IMG/VR virus record: IMGVR_UViG_3300020395_000008
Location: 1 to 59,730 of that record
DNA: 59,730 nucleotides
Strand: one strand, 5' to 3'
From: a virus
The position numbers were made by a program, and so were the translations under genes. Shown here one piece after another: positions 50,515 through 58,356 of this stretch (within the stretch, counting starts at the first letter, position 1; each line of letters begins with the position of its first letter). Below the pieces are notes generated by a model, which had not been told where the DNA came from, ran no database searches, and was given only the letters and a program-made list of their open reading frames with translations.

Positions 50515-52356
50515 ATGAGTCAGGAAAAAGCCCAATTAATTGCTCCGATTGAGAATATTACAGCTACAGGAATGGTAGCTTCAGGAGTCATTACTGCTAC
50601 TTCTTTTGATGCAAATATAATTGGAAGTGCAAGTAGTATTATTCAAGGAGAAAATATAGTTGCAGGAGTAGTAACCTCTACTTCTTTGATTGGTAATTTA
50701 ACAGGTGATGCAGGTGGTCTTTCTGGTGATCCTGATATACATGTAGGAGTATTGACTGCTACCAGTTTTGTAGGAAATGTAACAGGTATTGTTACTGGTA
50801 GAGCAACAGGATTATCTAATACAGGTGCAGGTACATCTAATTTAAATATAGGAACTTTTACTGCCACTACTTTTTATGGTGATGGATCAAGTTTAAGTGG
50901 TGTTGCAGGTGCAGCATTTAGGCAACAATCTATTGGTATCACATCTGCGACTACAACAATCGATTTAAGTAATGGTAATGTAATAAATGCCAATCAGAGT
51001 GCTAGTACTACCGTTTCTTTTGCTAATACTGCTGGTACTAATGAAGTATATATTTTTAGAGATAAAGATGCTACGGCGACTGTTAGAACTATTACATGGC
51101 CTGCTAGTATCAAATGGGATGGTGGAATAGAACCTACGTTAACTAATGTTAGTGCGGCAACTACAGAAGGTCAAATATTTAAATTAACTACTCTTACCAA
51201 TGGTGAAACATGGTATGGGAAGCAAGTTTATGATGATAGGGGTTCTTATGCACTATTTGCATGGGGATACAATCAATTTGGTTACTTTGGAAATAATACA
51301 TCACAGGAGTATCGTTCATCACCCGTTCTAATTGGTGGAGGAAATCCTTGGACTGGATTGGTTAAACTTAGTGACTGGGCTTCTGCTGGTTTTGGTTATC
51401 AAAATGATGGATCAATATGGACAACAGGAGGAAATAACAGTTATGGAACGATGGGACTTAATACTGCCACTCCAGCTCCATTTATTTCTTCACCTACTCA
51501 AATAGGAACAGATACTGATTGGACCGAGGGGGGAGTTACATCTAGTACTTCTGTCTTCTCACTTAAAACTAATGGATCATTATGGGCATGGGGTAGAAAT
51601 GATCAGTATGGACACTTAGGAGTAAATGATATCATTCAACGTTCATCACCCACCCAAATACCTGGTACTACATGGTCTACAGTAGGAGCTGCAGAAAACA
51701 CGATACTTGCAACTAGATCTGATAATACAATGTGGGTATGGGGACTTAATAATTTTGGACAAGTAGGAAAAAATGATACAAATAGTGGATATTCATCACC
51801 AACTCAATTAGGAGGTGGTGGTGATTGGGCTTTTGGTTGTGGTAATAAATATTCTCTATATGCAAGCAAAACTGATAATACATTGTGGATATGGGGAGCT
51901 AATGAATATGGAATGTTAGGACTTAATCAATCTTGGGGTACGCCTTCATATGGGGCAATAAGTTCACCAACTCAAATACCAGGAACTAATTGGGGTAACA
52001 CTAGAATTACCATGTCTGCTGGTAATCGTTTAAACATGTTTAATATTAAAACTAATGGAACACTGTGGTCATGGGGATATGGTGGTCATGGAACATTAGG
52101 AGTTAATGATATCCTACATCGTTCATCACCAATTCAAGTAGGATCGGATAATACATGGGCGAGTATTGGTGTTGTTGGTAATTCGGCTTTTGCTACTAAA
52201 ACTGACGGAACTACATGGACATGGGGATCTGGGGGTTATGGATATCAAGGACACAATGATATTGTAAGTCGTTCATCACCAACTCTACTACCAGGTAAAT
52301 GGAGGCCTGACTGTGGTGGTGCTGGTAACTATGGAGGAATTCATCTTCAAGGTTAA
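50515..52356 (+). CDS. RCC1 adhesin 6: shaft and beta-propeller
   Basis: This 613-aa protein has the same shaft (KAQLIAPIENITATGMVASG, NIVAGVVTSTSLIGNLTGDA), a short connecting region with NTAGTNEVYIFRDKDATA, and an RCC1 propeller over about 244-613 (YALFAWGYNQFGYFGNNTS, GSLWAWGRNDQYGHLGVND, GTLWSWGYGGHGTLGVND, GTTWTWGSGGYGYQGHND). It lacks the inserted LamG or cupredoxin domain of the two preceding genes and represents the simplest version of this architecture. The last base pairs encode HLQG and precede a perfect late promoter. Confidence 0.75.
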   Translation: MSQEKAQLIAPIENITATGMVASGVITATSFDANIIGSASSIIQGENIVAGVVTSTSLIGNLTGDAGGLSGDPDIHVGVLTATSFVGNVTGIVTGRATGLSNTGAGTSNLNIGTFTATTFYGDGSSLSGVAGAAFRQQSIGITSATTTIDLSNGNVINANQSASTTVSFANTAGTNEVYIFRDKDATATVRTITWPASIKWDGGIEPTLTNVSAATTEGQIFKLTTLTNGETWYGKQVYDDRGSYALFAWGYNQFGYFGNNTSQEYRSSPVLIGGGNPWTGLVKLSDWASAGFGYQNDGSIWTTGGNNSYGTMGLNTATPAPFISSPTQIGTDTDWTEGGVTSSTSVFSLKTNGSLWAWGRNDQYGHLGVNDIIQRSSPTQIPGTTWSTVGAAENTILATRSDNTMWVWGLNNFGQVGKNDTNSGYSSPTQLGGGGDWAFGCGNKYSLYASKTDNTLWIWGANEYGMLGLNQSWGTPSYGAISSPTQIPGTNWGNTRITMSAGNRLNMFNIKTNGTLWSWGYGGHGTLGVNDILHRSSPIQVGSDNTWASIGVVGNSAFATKTDGTTWTWGSGGYGYQGHNDIVSRSSPTLLPGKWRPDCGGAGNYGGIHLQG

Positions 52357-52382
52357 TGATAGTAAGTCTTAATCTGATCTGA

Positions 52383-52390
52383 TATAAATA
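52383..52390 (+). promoter_or_regulatory. T4-type late promoter before the 633-aa tail fibre
   Basis: A perfect TATAAATA lies in the 60-base gap before the ATG at 52417. Confidence 0.75.
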
Positions 52391-52416
52391 CATAAAAAGT
52401 AGTGTAGTAGTGAAGA

Positions 52417-54318
52417 ATGGCAACACTTAATTTTCCAGATAATCCCACGACAGGTGACGTTTATACTGACAGTAACTCTGGATTTAGTTATGAGTGGAAT
52501 GGAACCGTATGGATAAGCACAGATCCTTCTACTGCATCTAATATTAGAGAACTGGATGATATTTCCTCAGGTTTTGATAATACAGAGACAGATTTTGCAT
52601 TAAGAGTATCAGGAGAGAGTGTAGAACCAGTCAATGCACAACAACTCATCATCAGTCTTGGTGGTGTGATGCAAAATGCTGGAGATGACTTTACTGTCTC
52701 TGGTTCTACTATTACTTTTACTACTGCTCCTCAATCATCATTATCATTCTTTGGTACTCTTTTAGGAACTGCTTTATCACTTAATACTATTGCTGATGGA
52801 ACTGTACTTCCTACATCATTATCTACAACCAGTAATTATTTGATGAATGGGCTTACTCTTGATCAGGGTGCTGGTATTATAACTGCATTTGCATTTCAAG
52901 GTGGATCTGTTGCTACTGATTTAGACTCATCCTTTGGAGCCGATGTAACATTTGCAGCCAATGTATCTATTGGCGGTTCTTTAACAGTTCAGGGTACTCA
53001 AACTATTATTAATGTTGATGAATTAAATATACAAGACAAAACTATTGGTATTGGATCTACTAATGCACCATCATCTGCTAGTCAAGATGGTTCTGGTGCT
53101 ATAATCTATGGACAAACTCATATTGATATTCTTTATGATAGAGACACAGCATCATTAGGTATTAGCACTGCGGTCACTGTTACTGGTGTTGTTACTGCTA
53201 CTAATATTACTGCTAATGATTCAAGTAAACCATCTCTTTCTCTTCACACGGGTTCAACACTACGTGCTGATTTAAGTGCCAACTCTGGTATAACCAGTAT
53301 TAGAAGTCATGCTAACAGTCCATTTTCCATAAACGTTGGGGGTTCTGGAGAGACTGAAGCACTTCGCATCACATCAGCAGGTAAAGTTGGTATCGGAACT
53401 GATGCTAGTCTAACACATATTTTAACAGTTAATGATACAAATCCAAAAATCTCTATGAGAGATGGAGGAGCAGAAAGAGCATTTTTACATGTTGATGGTT
53501 CGGATGATTTTATTATTAATAATAAATCTATATCAAATCTTATATTTAAAACACAAGATGCTGAAAGACTTCGCATCACATCTGATGGTGATGTGGGTAT
53601 AGGAACTTATGGTGATAGCACTTATAGAACCCACATCAAAAATGATACTTATGGTGTTTTAAAGTTAGAAACAGATCTTACAGGTGGAGATGGAGCTTAC
53701 CTTGATTTGTATCACAATTCAGCTTCTCCAGCAGATGATGATAATTTAGGTAGTATAGGTTTTAAAGGAAAGAATAGTGCAGATGAGGAAACAGATTATG
53801 CTCGAATTAGTGGTTATTCAGGTGATGTCACAGATGGAACAGAAGATGGATATTTCACAATTAATACGAAGTCTGCTGGTACTATGGGAGAAAGACTTCG
53901 CATCACATCAGGTGGTGGATTCTCCTTTAATAATGCTCAGTTAATAGAGAGAGTAGCAATAGTTGCTGGTAAGTTAAGTAATAATACTAATATTAATCTT
54001 GCAGATGGTATGGTTTATTACTTCTCTACTACTGAGACTGGTACATCCACCCCAAACATCAGAATTGATGGTAGTAATACCTTAAACAATGCAATGGATA
54101 CTGGTGATGTCATCTCTGTTACTCTTATAACTACTGCAGCCGCTGCTGCTTATAGTGCTGCATTAAATATTGATAGCAGTAGTGCAACAGTAGAGTGGAG
54201 TGGGGCAACAGCTCCAGCTGCTGGTGGAGCAAGTGGTCTCGATGTTTATGCATATACAATTATAAAAATAGGTAGTGGATCATATAAGGTATTAGGAAAC
54301 TACACCAATTTTGATTAA
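52417..54318 (+). CDS. Tail fibre protein with repeated LRITS segments
   Basis: This 633-aa protein begins LNFPDNPTTGDVYTDSNSGF, followed by SYEWNGTVWIS, as in fibres of marine phages. A region with VSGESVEPVNAQQLIISLGG and a shaft of GIGS/GVVTAT elements follows. The middle contains three copies of a segment ending in E-x-L-R-I-T-S (at about residues 316, 385 and 494), each followed by a short G-x-V-G-I-G-T turn. The C-terminal 130 residues are a compact beta domain (AVIVAGKLSNNTNINLADG-like, GASGLDVYAYTIIKIGSGS). It has its own late promoter. A receptor-binding fibre is likely. Confidence 0.7.
   Translation: MATLNFPDNPTTGDVYTDSNSGFSYEWNGTVWISTDPSTASNIRELDDISSGFDNTETDFALRVSGESVEPVNAQQLIISLGGVMQNAGDDFTVSGSTITFTTAPQSSLSFFGTLLGTALSLNTIADGTVLPTSLSTTSNYLMNGLTLDQGAGIITAFAFQGGSVATDLDSSFGADVTFAANVSIGGSLTVQGTQTIINVDELNIQDKTIGIGSTNAPSSASQDGSGAIIYGQTHIDILYDRDTASLGISTAVTVTGVVTATNITANDSSKPSLSLHTGSTLRADLSANSGITSIRSHANSPFSINVGGSGETEALRITSAGKVGIGTDASLTHILTVNDTNPKISMRDGGAERAFLHVDGSDDFIINNKSISNLIFKTQDAERLRITSDGDVGIGTYGDSTYRTHIKNDTYGVLKLETDLTGGDGAYLDLYHNSASPADDDNLGSIGFKGKNSADEETDYARISGYSGDVTDGTEDGYFTINTKSAGTMGERLRITSGGGFSFNNAQLIERVAIVAGKLSNNTNINLADGMVYYFSTTETGTSTPNIRIDGSNTLNNAMDTGDVISVTLITTAAAAAYSAALNIDSSSATVEWSGATAPAAGGASGLDVYAYTIIKIGSGSYKVLGNYTNFD
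53361..53909 (+). repeat. Three copies of a 15-base coding repeat in the 633-aa fibre
   Basis: ACTTCGCATCACATC is identical at 53361-53375, 53568-53582 and 53895-53909, always in the same reading frame (L-R-I-T-S). The spacing is 207 and 327 bases, both multiples of three, so recombination between copies would keep the frame. Confidence 0.8.
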
Positions 54319-54331
54319 GGAGGATTAAACA

Positions 54332-55717
54332 ATGTCTAATTGGGAACATAAAAAAGAAAAACCCTTCTTAGGGATGCAAGGAATGGGTGGAGGTGTGAGT
54401 TCTCTCATGTGGGCAGGAGCAGGGGGAACGGAAGTATTTGATTTATATGCATGGGGAGCTGGTGAGCATGGAATATTGGGTTTAAATTACGGTGTTCCTG
54501 GATGGCCAGGTTTACCTTGGCAAGGCAACCAACCTGCTTCAATAAATGATAAATCATCTCCTGTTCAAGTACCTGGTGATTATTATTCGATATATGGAGG
54601 AGCAGGTTATACCCTTGGCCATATGTTGGCAGAAAAAGATGAAGAAGGAACCCTATGGGCATGGGGATCTAATTCTTATGGACAATTGGGAATGAATGAT
54701 AACAACGATGGCCCCCATGAAAGAAGAAAATCAAAACCTACTCAAATAGGAACAGATACCAATTGGGTAATGGCAGGATGCTCAGCTGGTAAATCTCTTG
54801 GTCTTAAAGATGATAATACATTATGGGGATGGGGAGAAGGTCATCATGCGATTTGGGGTGGTCAGACCCCGACTTCAGGAACACATAAAAGTTCACCAAC
54901 ACAACTTCCATCTAATTTTAACTTTCCTGGAAAAACGTGGTCAACTAGTCAATTGGCAATGGATGTTGGTCGTGAATCATTTCTGATGATTAATACGGAT
55001 GGAGAATTATGGGGTTGGGGACAAAATTATTCTGGAGAATTGGGACAAAATACAAGTGCTGATAGTGCTGCTCCTTGGGGTGGATATACGTTCTCATCTC
55101 CTGTTCAAATACCTGGTACTTGGGTAACTTGTCGCTCTTGGGATCGTTATGCTATGAAGGGTGGTACTAAAACTGATGGATCACTGTGGTTATGGGGAGG
55201 ATCAGTAGTATGGTCAGGGGCTGGTTCACCCTATTTTCGTGGATATTCATCACCCGTTCAAGTGCCTGGTACTACATGGACTAGTTTGAATACCATTCCT
55301 GGAAATTATTTTGCTACTAAAACTGATGGTACTATGTGGTATGCGGGTAGTAAGGAATATGGACTCCAAGGAATCAATGAGGATGCACCAGGACAGTATG
55401 AATCACCTATTCAAGTGGGTGGCCCAACAAGTACGGATTGGAGTACAAGTATATTATTATCTGAAGGTCAGGGTGGAAAGTCAGCAATGGCACTCAAGAC
55501 TAATGGCTCCTTATGGACATGGGGAGTAAATTATAGAGGAGTATTGGGGCATAATGAGGCAGGAACAATAACCCCTAGTCCAGTTAGTTCACAGGAACAA
55601 GACTCTAAATCATCACCCACTCAAGTAGGTTCTGATAGTACGTGGGGTGGAAGTGATAGTGATAAAGTATATATTGCTGAATCTTATAATTCCTTCTTTG
55701 CTTTAAAAAAGCAATAA
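54332..55717 (+). CDS. RCC1-type beta-propeller protein (adhesin candidate) 7
   Basis: This 461-aa protein has a Gly/Met-rich N-terminal stretch (EKPFLGMQGMGGGVSSLMWA) instead of the VWD tag, then about seven or eight RCC1 repeats: DLYAWGAGEHGILGLN, GTLWAWGSNSYGQLGMND, GELWGWGQNYSGELGQN, GSLWLWGGSVVWSGAG and GSLWTWGVNYRGVLGHNE. Loops between blades are longer than in the other copies. A strong AAGGAGG ribosome binding site lies nine bases before the ATG. The gene follows a fibre gene, as the first RCC1 gene (27145) does, and ends the late block: a strong terminator follows at 55744. Confidence 0.75.
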   Translation: MSNWEHKKEKPFLGMQGMGGGVSSLMWAGAGGTEVFDLYAWGAGEHGILGLNYGVPGWPGLPWQGNQPASINDKSSPVQVPGDYYSIYGGAGYTLGHMLAEKDEEGTLWAWGSNSYGQLGMNDNNDGPHERRKSKPTQIGTDTNWVMAGCSAGKSLGLKDDNTLWGWGEGHHAIWGGQTPTSGTHKSSPTQLPSNFNFPGKTWSTSQLAMDVGRESFLMINTDGELWGWGQNYSGELGQNTSADSAAPWGGYTFSSPVQIPGTWVTCRSWDRYAMKGGTKTDGSLWLWGGSVVWSGAGSPYFRGYSSPVQVPGTTWTSLNTIPGNYFATKTDGTMWYAGSKEYGLQGINEDAPGQYESPIQVGGPTSTDWSTSILLSEGQGGKSAMALKTNGSLWTWGVNYRGVLGHNEAGTITPSPVSSQEQDSKSSPTQVGSDSTWGGSDSDKVYIAESYNSFFALKKQ

Positions 55718-55743
55718 TCAGATCAATTAAACAACTGTCACAC

Positions 55744-55775
55744 AACCCCTTGCCAGAAATGGTGAGGGGTTTTAT
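55744..55775 (+). terminator. Intrinsic terminator after the late adhesin block
   Basis: AACCCCTTGCC (55744-55754) and GGTGAGGGGTT (55761-55771) form an 11-pair stem with two G-T wobbles and a six-base loop, followed by TTTTATAAT. It closes the late structural region. A sigma-70-like promoter lies in the same bases (see 55750). Confidence 0.8.
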
Positions 55776-55778
55776 AAT
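55750..55778 (+). promoter_or_regulatory. Sigma-70-like promoter superimposed on the terminator
   Basis: TTGCCA (55750-55755), a 17-base spacer, and TATAAT (55773-55778). The -35 box is inside the left arm and loop of the terminator and the -10 box in its U tract. The predicted start near 55785 lies after the hairpin, so the new transcript would not carry it. Confidence 0.65.
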
Positions 55779-55798
55779 ACCTTTGTTCGTGGATTATT

Positions 55799-55906
55799 AT
55801 GCAACTCACTGGATCTGAAAAATTGATTTTCATCACATCTTTCATGGTTCTTATGAACTGGGGTGTACGTGTTTCTCAACTAGTGATTAACAATGCTCTT
55901 TCTTAG
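55799..55906 (+). CDS. Small membrane-type peptide (35 aa), tentative
   Basis: This short frame encodes 35 residues, MQLTGSEKLIFITSFMVLMN and then WGVRVSQLVINNALS. A hydrophobic segment of about 14 residues could span a membrane. It begins 14 bases after the predicted transcription start of the promoter at 55750 and overlaps the next gene by 14 bases, so it is in the right place to be translated first. The ribosome binding site is poor. It may be a real small membrane protein or just a leader. Confidence 0.4.
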   Translation: MQLTGSEKLIFITSFMVLMNWGVRVSQLVINNALS

Positions 55907-56306
55907 TCACTCTGGTTACAAATATTCCACGAACAGATGTGAGAGCATCGTTACTTGGTTCGTGGATAAGTATCTCCCACGCCATAAGATCTTCGTGCAT
56001 GTAGACCATAAGGGCCTACTTCGAGAGGGTGTATTTGGTTGGCAGTGGATTACTGATTCTGATTCCAGACCTCGTGAATTTGAGATCGAGATCCACAATC
56101 GCTTATCAGTGGAAGAGTACACTAAAACCCTTCTACATGAACTCTGGCACATATTACAGCATGTGCGTGGTGATTTAAGAGATAAGCGTAATCAACGCCT
56201 CTGGAAGGGCATAGACCACTCTCAGACGGACTATAGTGACCAGCCATGGGAACTAGAGGCACAACACATGGAAAAAGTATTATATGAAGAATATACAAAG
56301 ACATAG
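55893..56306 (+). CDS. Zinc metalloprotease-like protein (HExxH)
   Basis: This 137-aa protein carries LLHELWHILQHVRGDL, the zincin motif H82-E-x-x-H86, with an additional PWELEAQHM region that could supply a third metal ligand (E120). The N-terminal part is a compact alpha/beta region (RHKIFVHVDHKGLLREGVFG). Similar small proteins with an H-E-x-x-H and a downstream W-E-x-E-A motif resemble SprT or M48-type folds. Possible roles are a host-protein-processing early protease or a regulatory zinc protein. It overlaps the next gene by 23 bases. Confidence 0.6.
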   Translation: MLFLSHSGYKYSTNRCESIVTWFVDKYLPRHKIFVHVDHKGLLREGVFGWQWITDSDSRPREFEIEIHNRLSVEEYTKTLLHELWHILQHVRGDLRDKRNQRLWKGIDHSQTDYSDQPWELEAQHMEKVLYEEYTKT

Positions 56307-56766
56307 ATATAAAGATAAGAAGATCTTTGAGACTAGAACTCTCACATTTGATGCTTATCCCTACTCTGAAATAGATCAGGTAATAAGATTAATTCAAGAC
56401 AATCTTACGTCTGATTTATTGAAGGGAAGGAAGTCGTTAATGTATCCTAGTGATGTATTAACTAACAAATATTATGGTCATTGTTATCATTCATCACAGG
56501 CCTTGCATTATCTGATGGACTGTGATATACTTATTCCCATGAGTGGAGAAGACTATCGAGGTGAAAAGCATTGGTGGTTACAGGATGGTCAAAAGATTTA
56601 TGACTGTACCGCAAAGCAATACCTTGACAAAGGAAAACTTCCACCCTATAATACAGGAAAGAAATCAGTTTGGTATGGTTGGAAACAACGACCACAACAA
56701 GTTTCTCTCAAACTAATGAAACGAGTATTGAAAGATCGTTTGGTTAGTGATACTATTACTAAATAG
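56284..56766 (+). CDS. Papain-like-fold candidate of unknown function
   Basis: This 160-aa protein is unfamiliar as a whole. It has the order of residues expected from a papain-like cysteine enzyme: C67 in YYGHCYHSSQALHYL, H96 in EKHWWLQDGQ, and D107 in KIYDCTAKQY. The helix after the cysteine and the strand around the histidine fit a transglutaminase/protease-type core. The C-terminus is basic (RVLKDRLVSDTITK). It overlaps the metalloprotease-like gene, so two potential peptidases are translated together. The active-site reading is an inference from spacing. Confidence 0.45.
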   Translation: MKNIQRHRYKDKKIFETRTLTFDAYPYSEIDQVIRLIQDNLTSDLLKGRKSLMYPSDVLTNKYYGHCYHSSQALHYLMDCDILIPMSGEDYRGEKHWWLQDGQKIYDCTAKQYLDKGKLPPYNTGKKSVWYGWKQRPQQVSLKLMKRVLKDRLVSDTITK

Positions 56767-56771
56767 TATCA
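56748..56771 (+). other. Perfect 10-bp inverted repeat over the stop codon
   Basis: TGATACTATT (56748-56757) and AATAGTATCA (56762-56771) form a 10-pair stem with a four-base loop ACTA. The stop codon TAG of the papain-like gene lies in the right arm. No U tract follows, so it is not an ordinary intrinsic terminator. It could stabilise the mRNA 3' end or be a protein-binding site. Confidence 0.6.
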
Positions 56772-56837
56772 TACCACTCTGGTGTATGTCAGAGTTGGTT
56801 TTACAACTTTCAAATTGTTCTTACGAATTTACCCCCG

Positions 56838-58079
56838 ATGACAACAACATCTAAACCACCATTAGCGGTGGGACAACAAGCTGCTGATAATTTAACAGCA
56901 GTACTAGCAACCGATTTGGTTAAAGGAACCAAATTTAAGATTTTATTAAAAACAGTTAAAGATAATATTGATAGAGCAGGGATTCGCTATCCAGTAGGTA
57001 GCGAGCCCTGCTTGTCTTTTGAGACATTTCAGAACCTTAGAGCATCTCAACTAGATGAGATGACTACTTACCTAGTAGAAGTTCCTGTATCTAAACTCAA
57101 CTATAAGCAAGGACAAATTCGTTTAGTCCGTCCTGAGTTTTGTGTACAGAACTTTAACCTATTTGGTCATGTGGTTGATTTTACACAATCAGAATTTCCA
57201 GTTGCTCACTATGATGAGACTACAGGTTTATGTGATCTTGTTAAGAAACAGCACCTTTCTGCTCAAGCAGCTGCTGTTGCTGTAGTTAAAGAAGAAGATC
57301 TTACTGTACGAGTAAGAGTAGTTGCTTTCCAAACAAAAGTAACTGCTCAAGAAAGAGATATTCTTAAGTCTAAACTCTTTTACTCCGAAGTTAAAGGTAT
57401 CAATGATACTAAAGAGTGGGAAAAACTTCTTCACCAATGTGCTTTGGATGAACCAGTTGCCCTTGCAACCAAATCATTCTATGAATCTATTCCTGGATTA
57501 ACATGGCAACCCTATGCGTTTCCATTCCCTTATGTTCAAGGTGTTCAGTTCTGCTGTACTAAAGTCTCTCAGATGACTAAAGTTATTCAGTATGCAACTA
57601 ATGATGATGCACTCGGTGAATTACGTGATATCGTTCAAACTTTGTGCAATACTTTTGATTGGGAAAGAGAAGCACCTAAGAAAGAACTTTCTGTTTATCT
57701 TATTAGAGCTTTCTACAACTTTGAGAAACGTTTACATCCTTTGATTGATGATGCAATGGGAGGATTGGGTTACCAATTCGATATCCTAGATCATATTGAA
57801 TCTTTCTTTGCAAAGAAACCTCAAAAAATGTATCTTGGTAGTACGACTACTGATAAGAAACCTTGGCAGCATCTTGTTAAGGTTGCCGATAGAGTGAATG
57901 AATCTCTAATCGAGAGTGGTCAAGGTATTAATACCCCATTCTTCCATCTTGGAAAACGTACATTTGTTGATGCTGTTTATGCACTAGCAAATCCAAATAT
58001 GGGTAAGAGAAGAACTGAGGCAGTCGATAGAGATCTTATTGAGAAGTATATTAAGGTTCATGTAAGAAACTTTAATTAA
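56838..58079 (+). CDS. 413-aa protein of unknown function
   Basis: I do not recognise this protein. It starts with a Thr/Ala-rich segment and a helix (NLTAVLATDLVKGTKFKILL). Beta-containing segments follow (GQIRLVRPEFCVQNFNLFG, EEDLTVRVRVVAFQTKVTA). The C-terminal half is helical (SVYLIRAFYNFEKRLHPLID, VNESLIESGQGINTPFFHL, KRRTEAVDRDLIEKYI). There is no membrane segment and no catalytic motif that I can name. The gene stands alone between a hairpin and a strong double-hairpin terminator, so it is probably a monocistronic unit. The promoter is not obvious in the 71-base upstream gap. Confidence 0.6.
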   Translation: MTTTSKPPLAVGQQAADNLTAVLATDLVKGTKFKILLKTVKDNIDRAGIRYPVGSEPCLSFETFQNLRASQLDEMTTYLVEVPVSKLNYKQGQIRLVRPEFCVQNFNLFGHVVDFTQSEFPVAHYDETTGLCDLVKKQHLSAQAAAVAVVKEEDLTVRVRVVAFQTKVTAQERDILKSKLFYSEVKGINDTKEWEKLLHQCALDEPVALATKSFYESIPGLTWQPYAFPFPYVQGVQFCCTKVSQMTKVIQYATNDDALGELRDIVQTLCNTFDWEREAPKKELSVYLIRAFYNFEKRLHPLIDDAMGGLGYQFDILDHIESFFAKKPQKMYLGSTTTDKKPWQHLVKVADRVNESLIESGQGINTPFFHLGKRTFVDAVYALANPNMGKRRTEAVDRDLIEKYIKVHVRNFN

Positions 58080-58085
58080 TTACAT

Positions 58086-58130
58086 CCAGTTTCTAACTGG
58101 CACAAGGGGGATTTACTTCCCCCTTTTTTT
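58086..58130 (+). terminator. Double hairpin with intrinsic terminator
   Basis: A first perfect 6-pair stem (CCAGTT and AACTGG, 58086-58100) is followed by a second: AAGGGGGA (58104-58111) and TCCCCCTT (58118-58125) with a six-base loop and a run of seven T (58124-58130). It ends the transcript of the 413-aa gene. Confidence 0.85.
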
Positions 58131-58140
58131 ATGTTATACT
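58112..58140 (+). promoter_or_regulatory. Sigma-70-like promoter superimposed on the terminator
   Basis: TTTACT (58112-58117, four of six matches) lies exactly in the loop of the terminator hairpin. After a 17-base spacer comes TATACT (58135-58140) with an extended -10 TG at 58132-58133. The predicted start near 58147 is 15 bases before the next ATG and after the hairpin. Confidence 0.6.
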
Positions 58141-58161
58141 ATCGTTAATTCAAAACTTTCA

Positions 58162-58356
58162 ATGAAATCTGAATTCTTGTACGTCAAACCTAGATCACTT
58201 GAAGCCACTAATCGCTTCGTGAATAAAATGGATAGACTACATTCATGTCGCATAGATAAACGTGAGGATGGTAGAGTATTTTTATCATCTATTTCAGGTC
58301 GTTATCTATTCTCTATTATGGAAAGTGACGACAAAGATTGGGAGATTATTAAATGA
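58162..58356 (+). CDS. Small protein of unknown function (64 aa)
   Basis: This 64-aa protein reads MKSEFLYVKPRSLEATNRFV at the start, then HSCRIDKREDGRVFLSSISG and RYLFSIMESDDKDWEII. It is probably a small alpha-beta protein: the second half looks like three antiparallel strands. I know of no motif. It follows a short leader from the promoter in the terminator and overlaps the next gene by ATGA. Small genes of this kind fill the early regions of T4-like phages, where many act on host proteins. Confidence 0.5.
   Translation: MKSEFLYVKPRSLEATNRFVNKMDRLHSCRIDKREDGRVFLSSISGRYLFSIMESDDKDWEIIK

Noticed and set aside
27400-55700. CRISPR-like array from the regularly spaced TCATCACC-type repeats
   Set aside because: The repeats are in-frame codons of RCC1 blades, differ in spacing, and lie within long coding frames.
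27145-55717. Diversity-generating retroelement acting on the adhesins
   Set aside because: Variable loops in repeated adhesins suggested it, but there is no reverse transcriptase gene and no template/variable repeat pair with adenine-specific differences in the window.
55744-55775. tRNA or tRNA-like element at the hairpin
   Set aside because: Only one simple stem is present, no cloverleaf, no anticodon arm and no T-loop; a terminator explains it.
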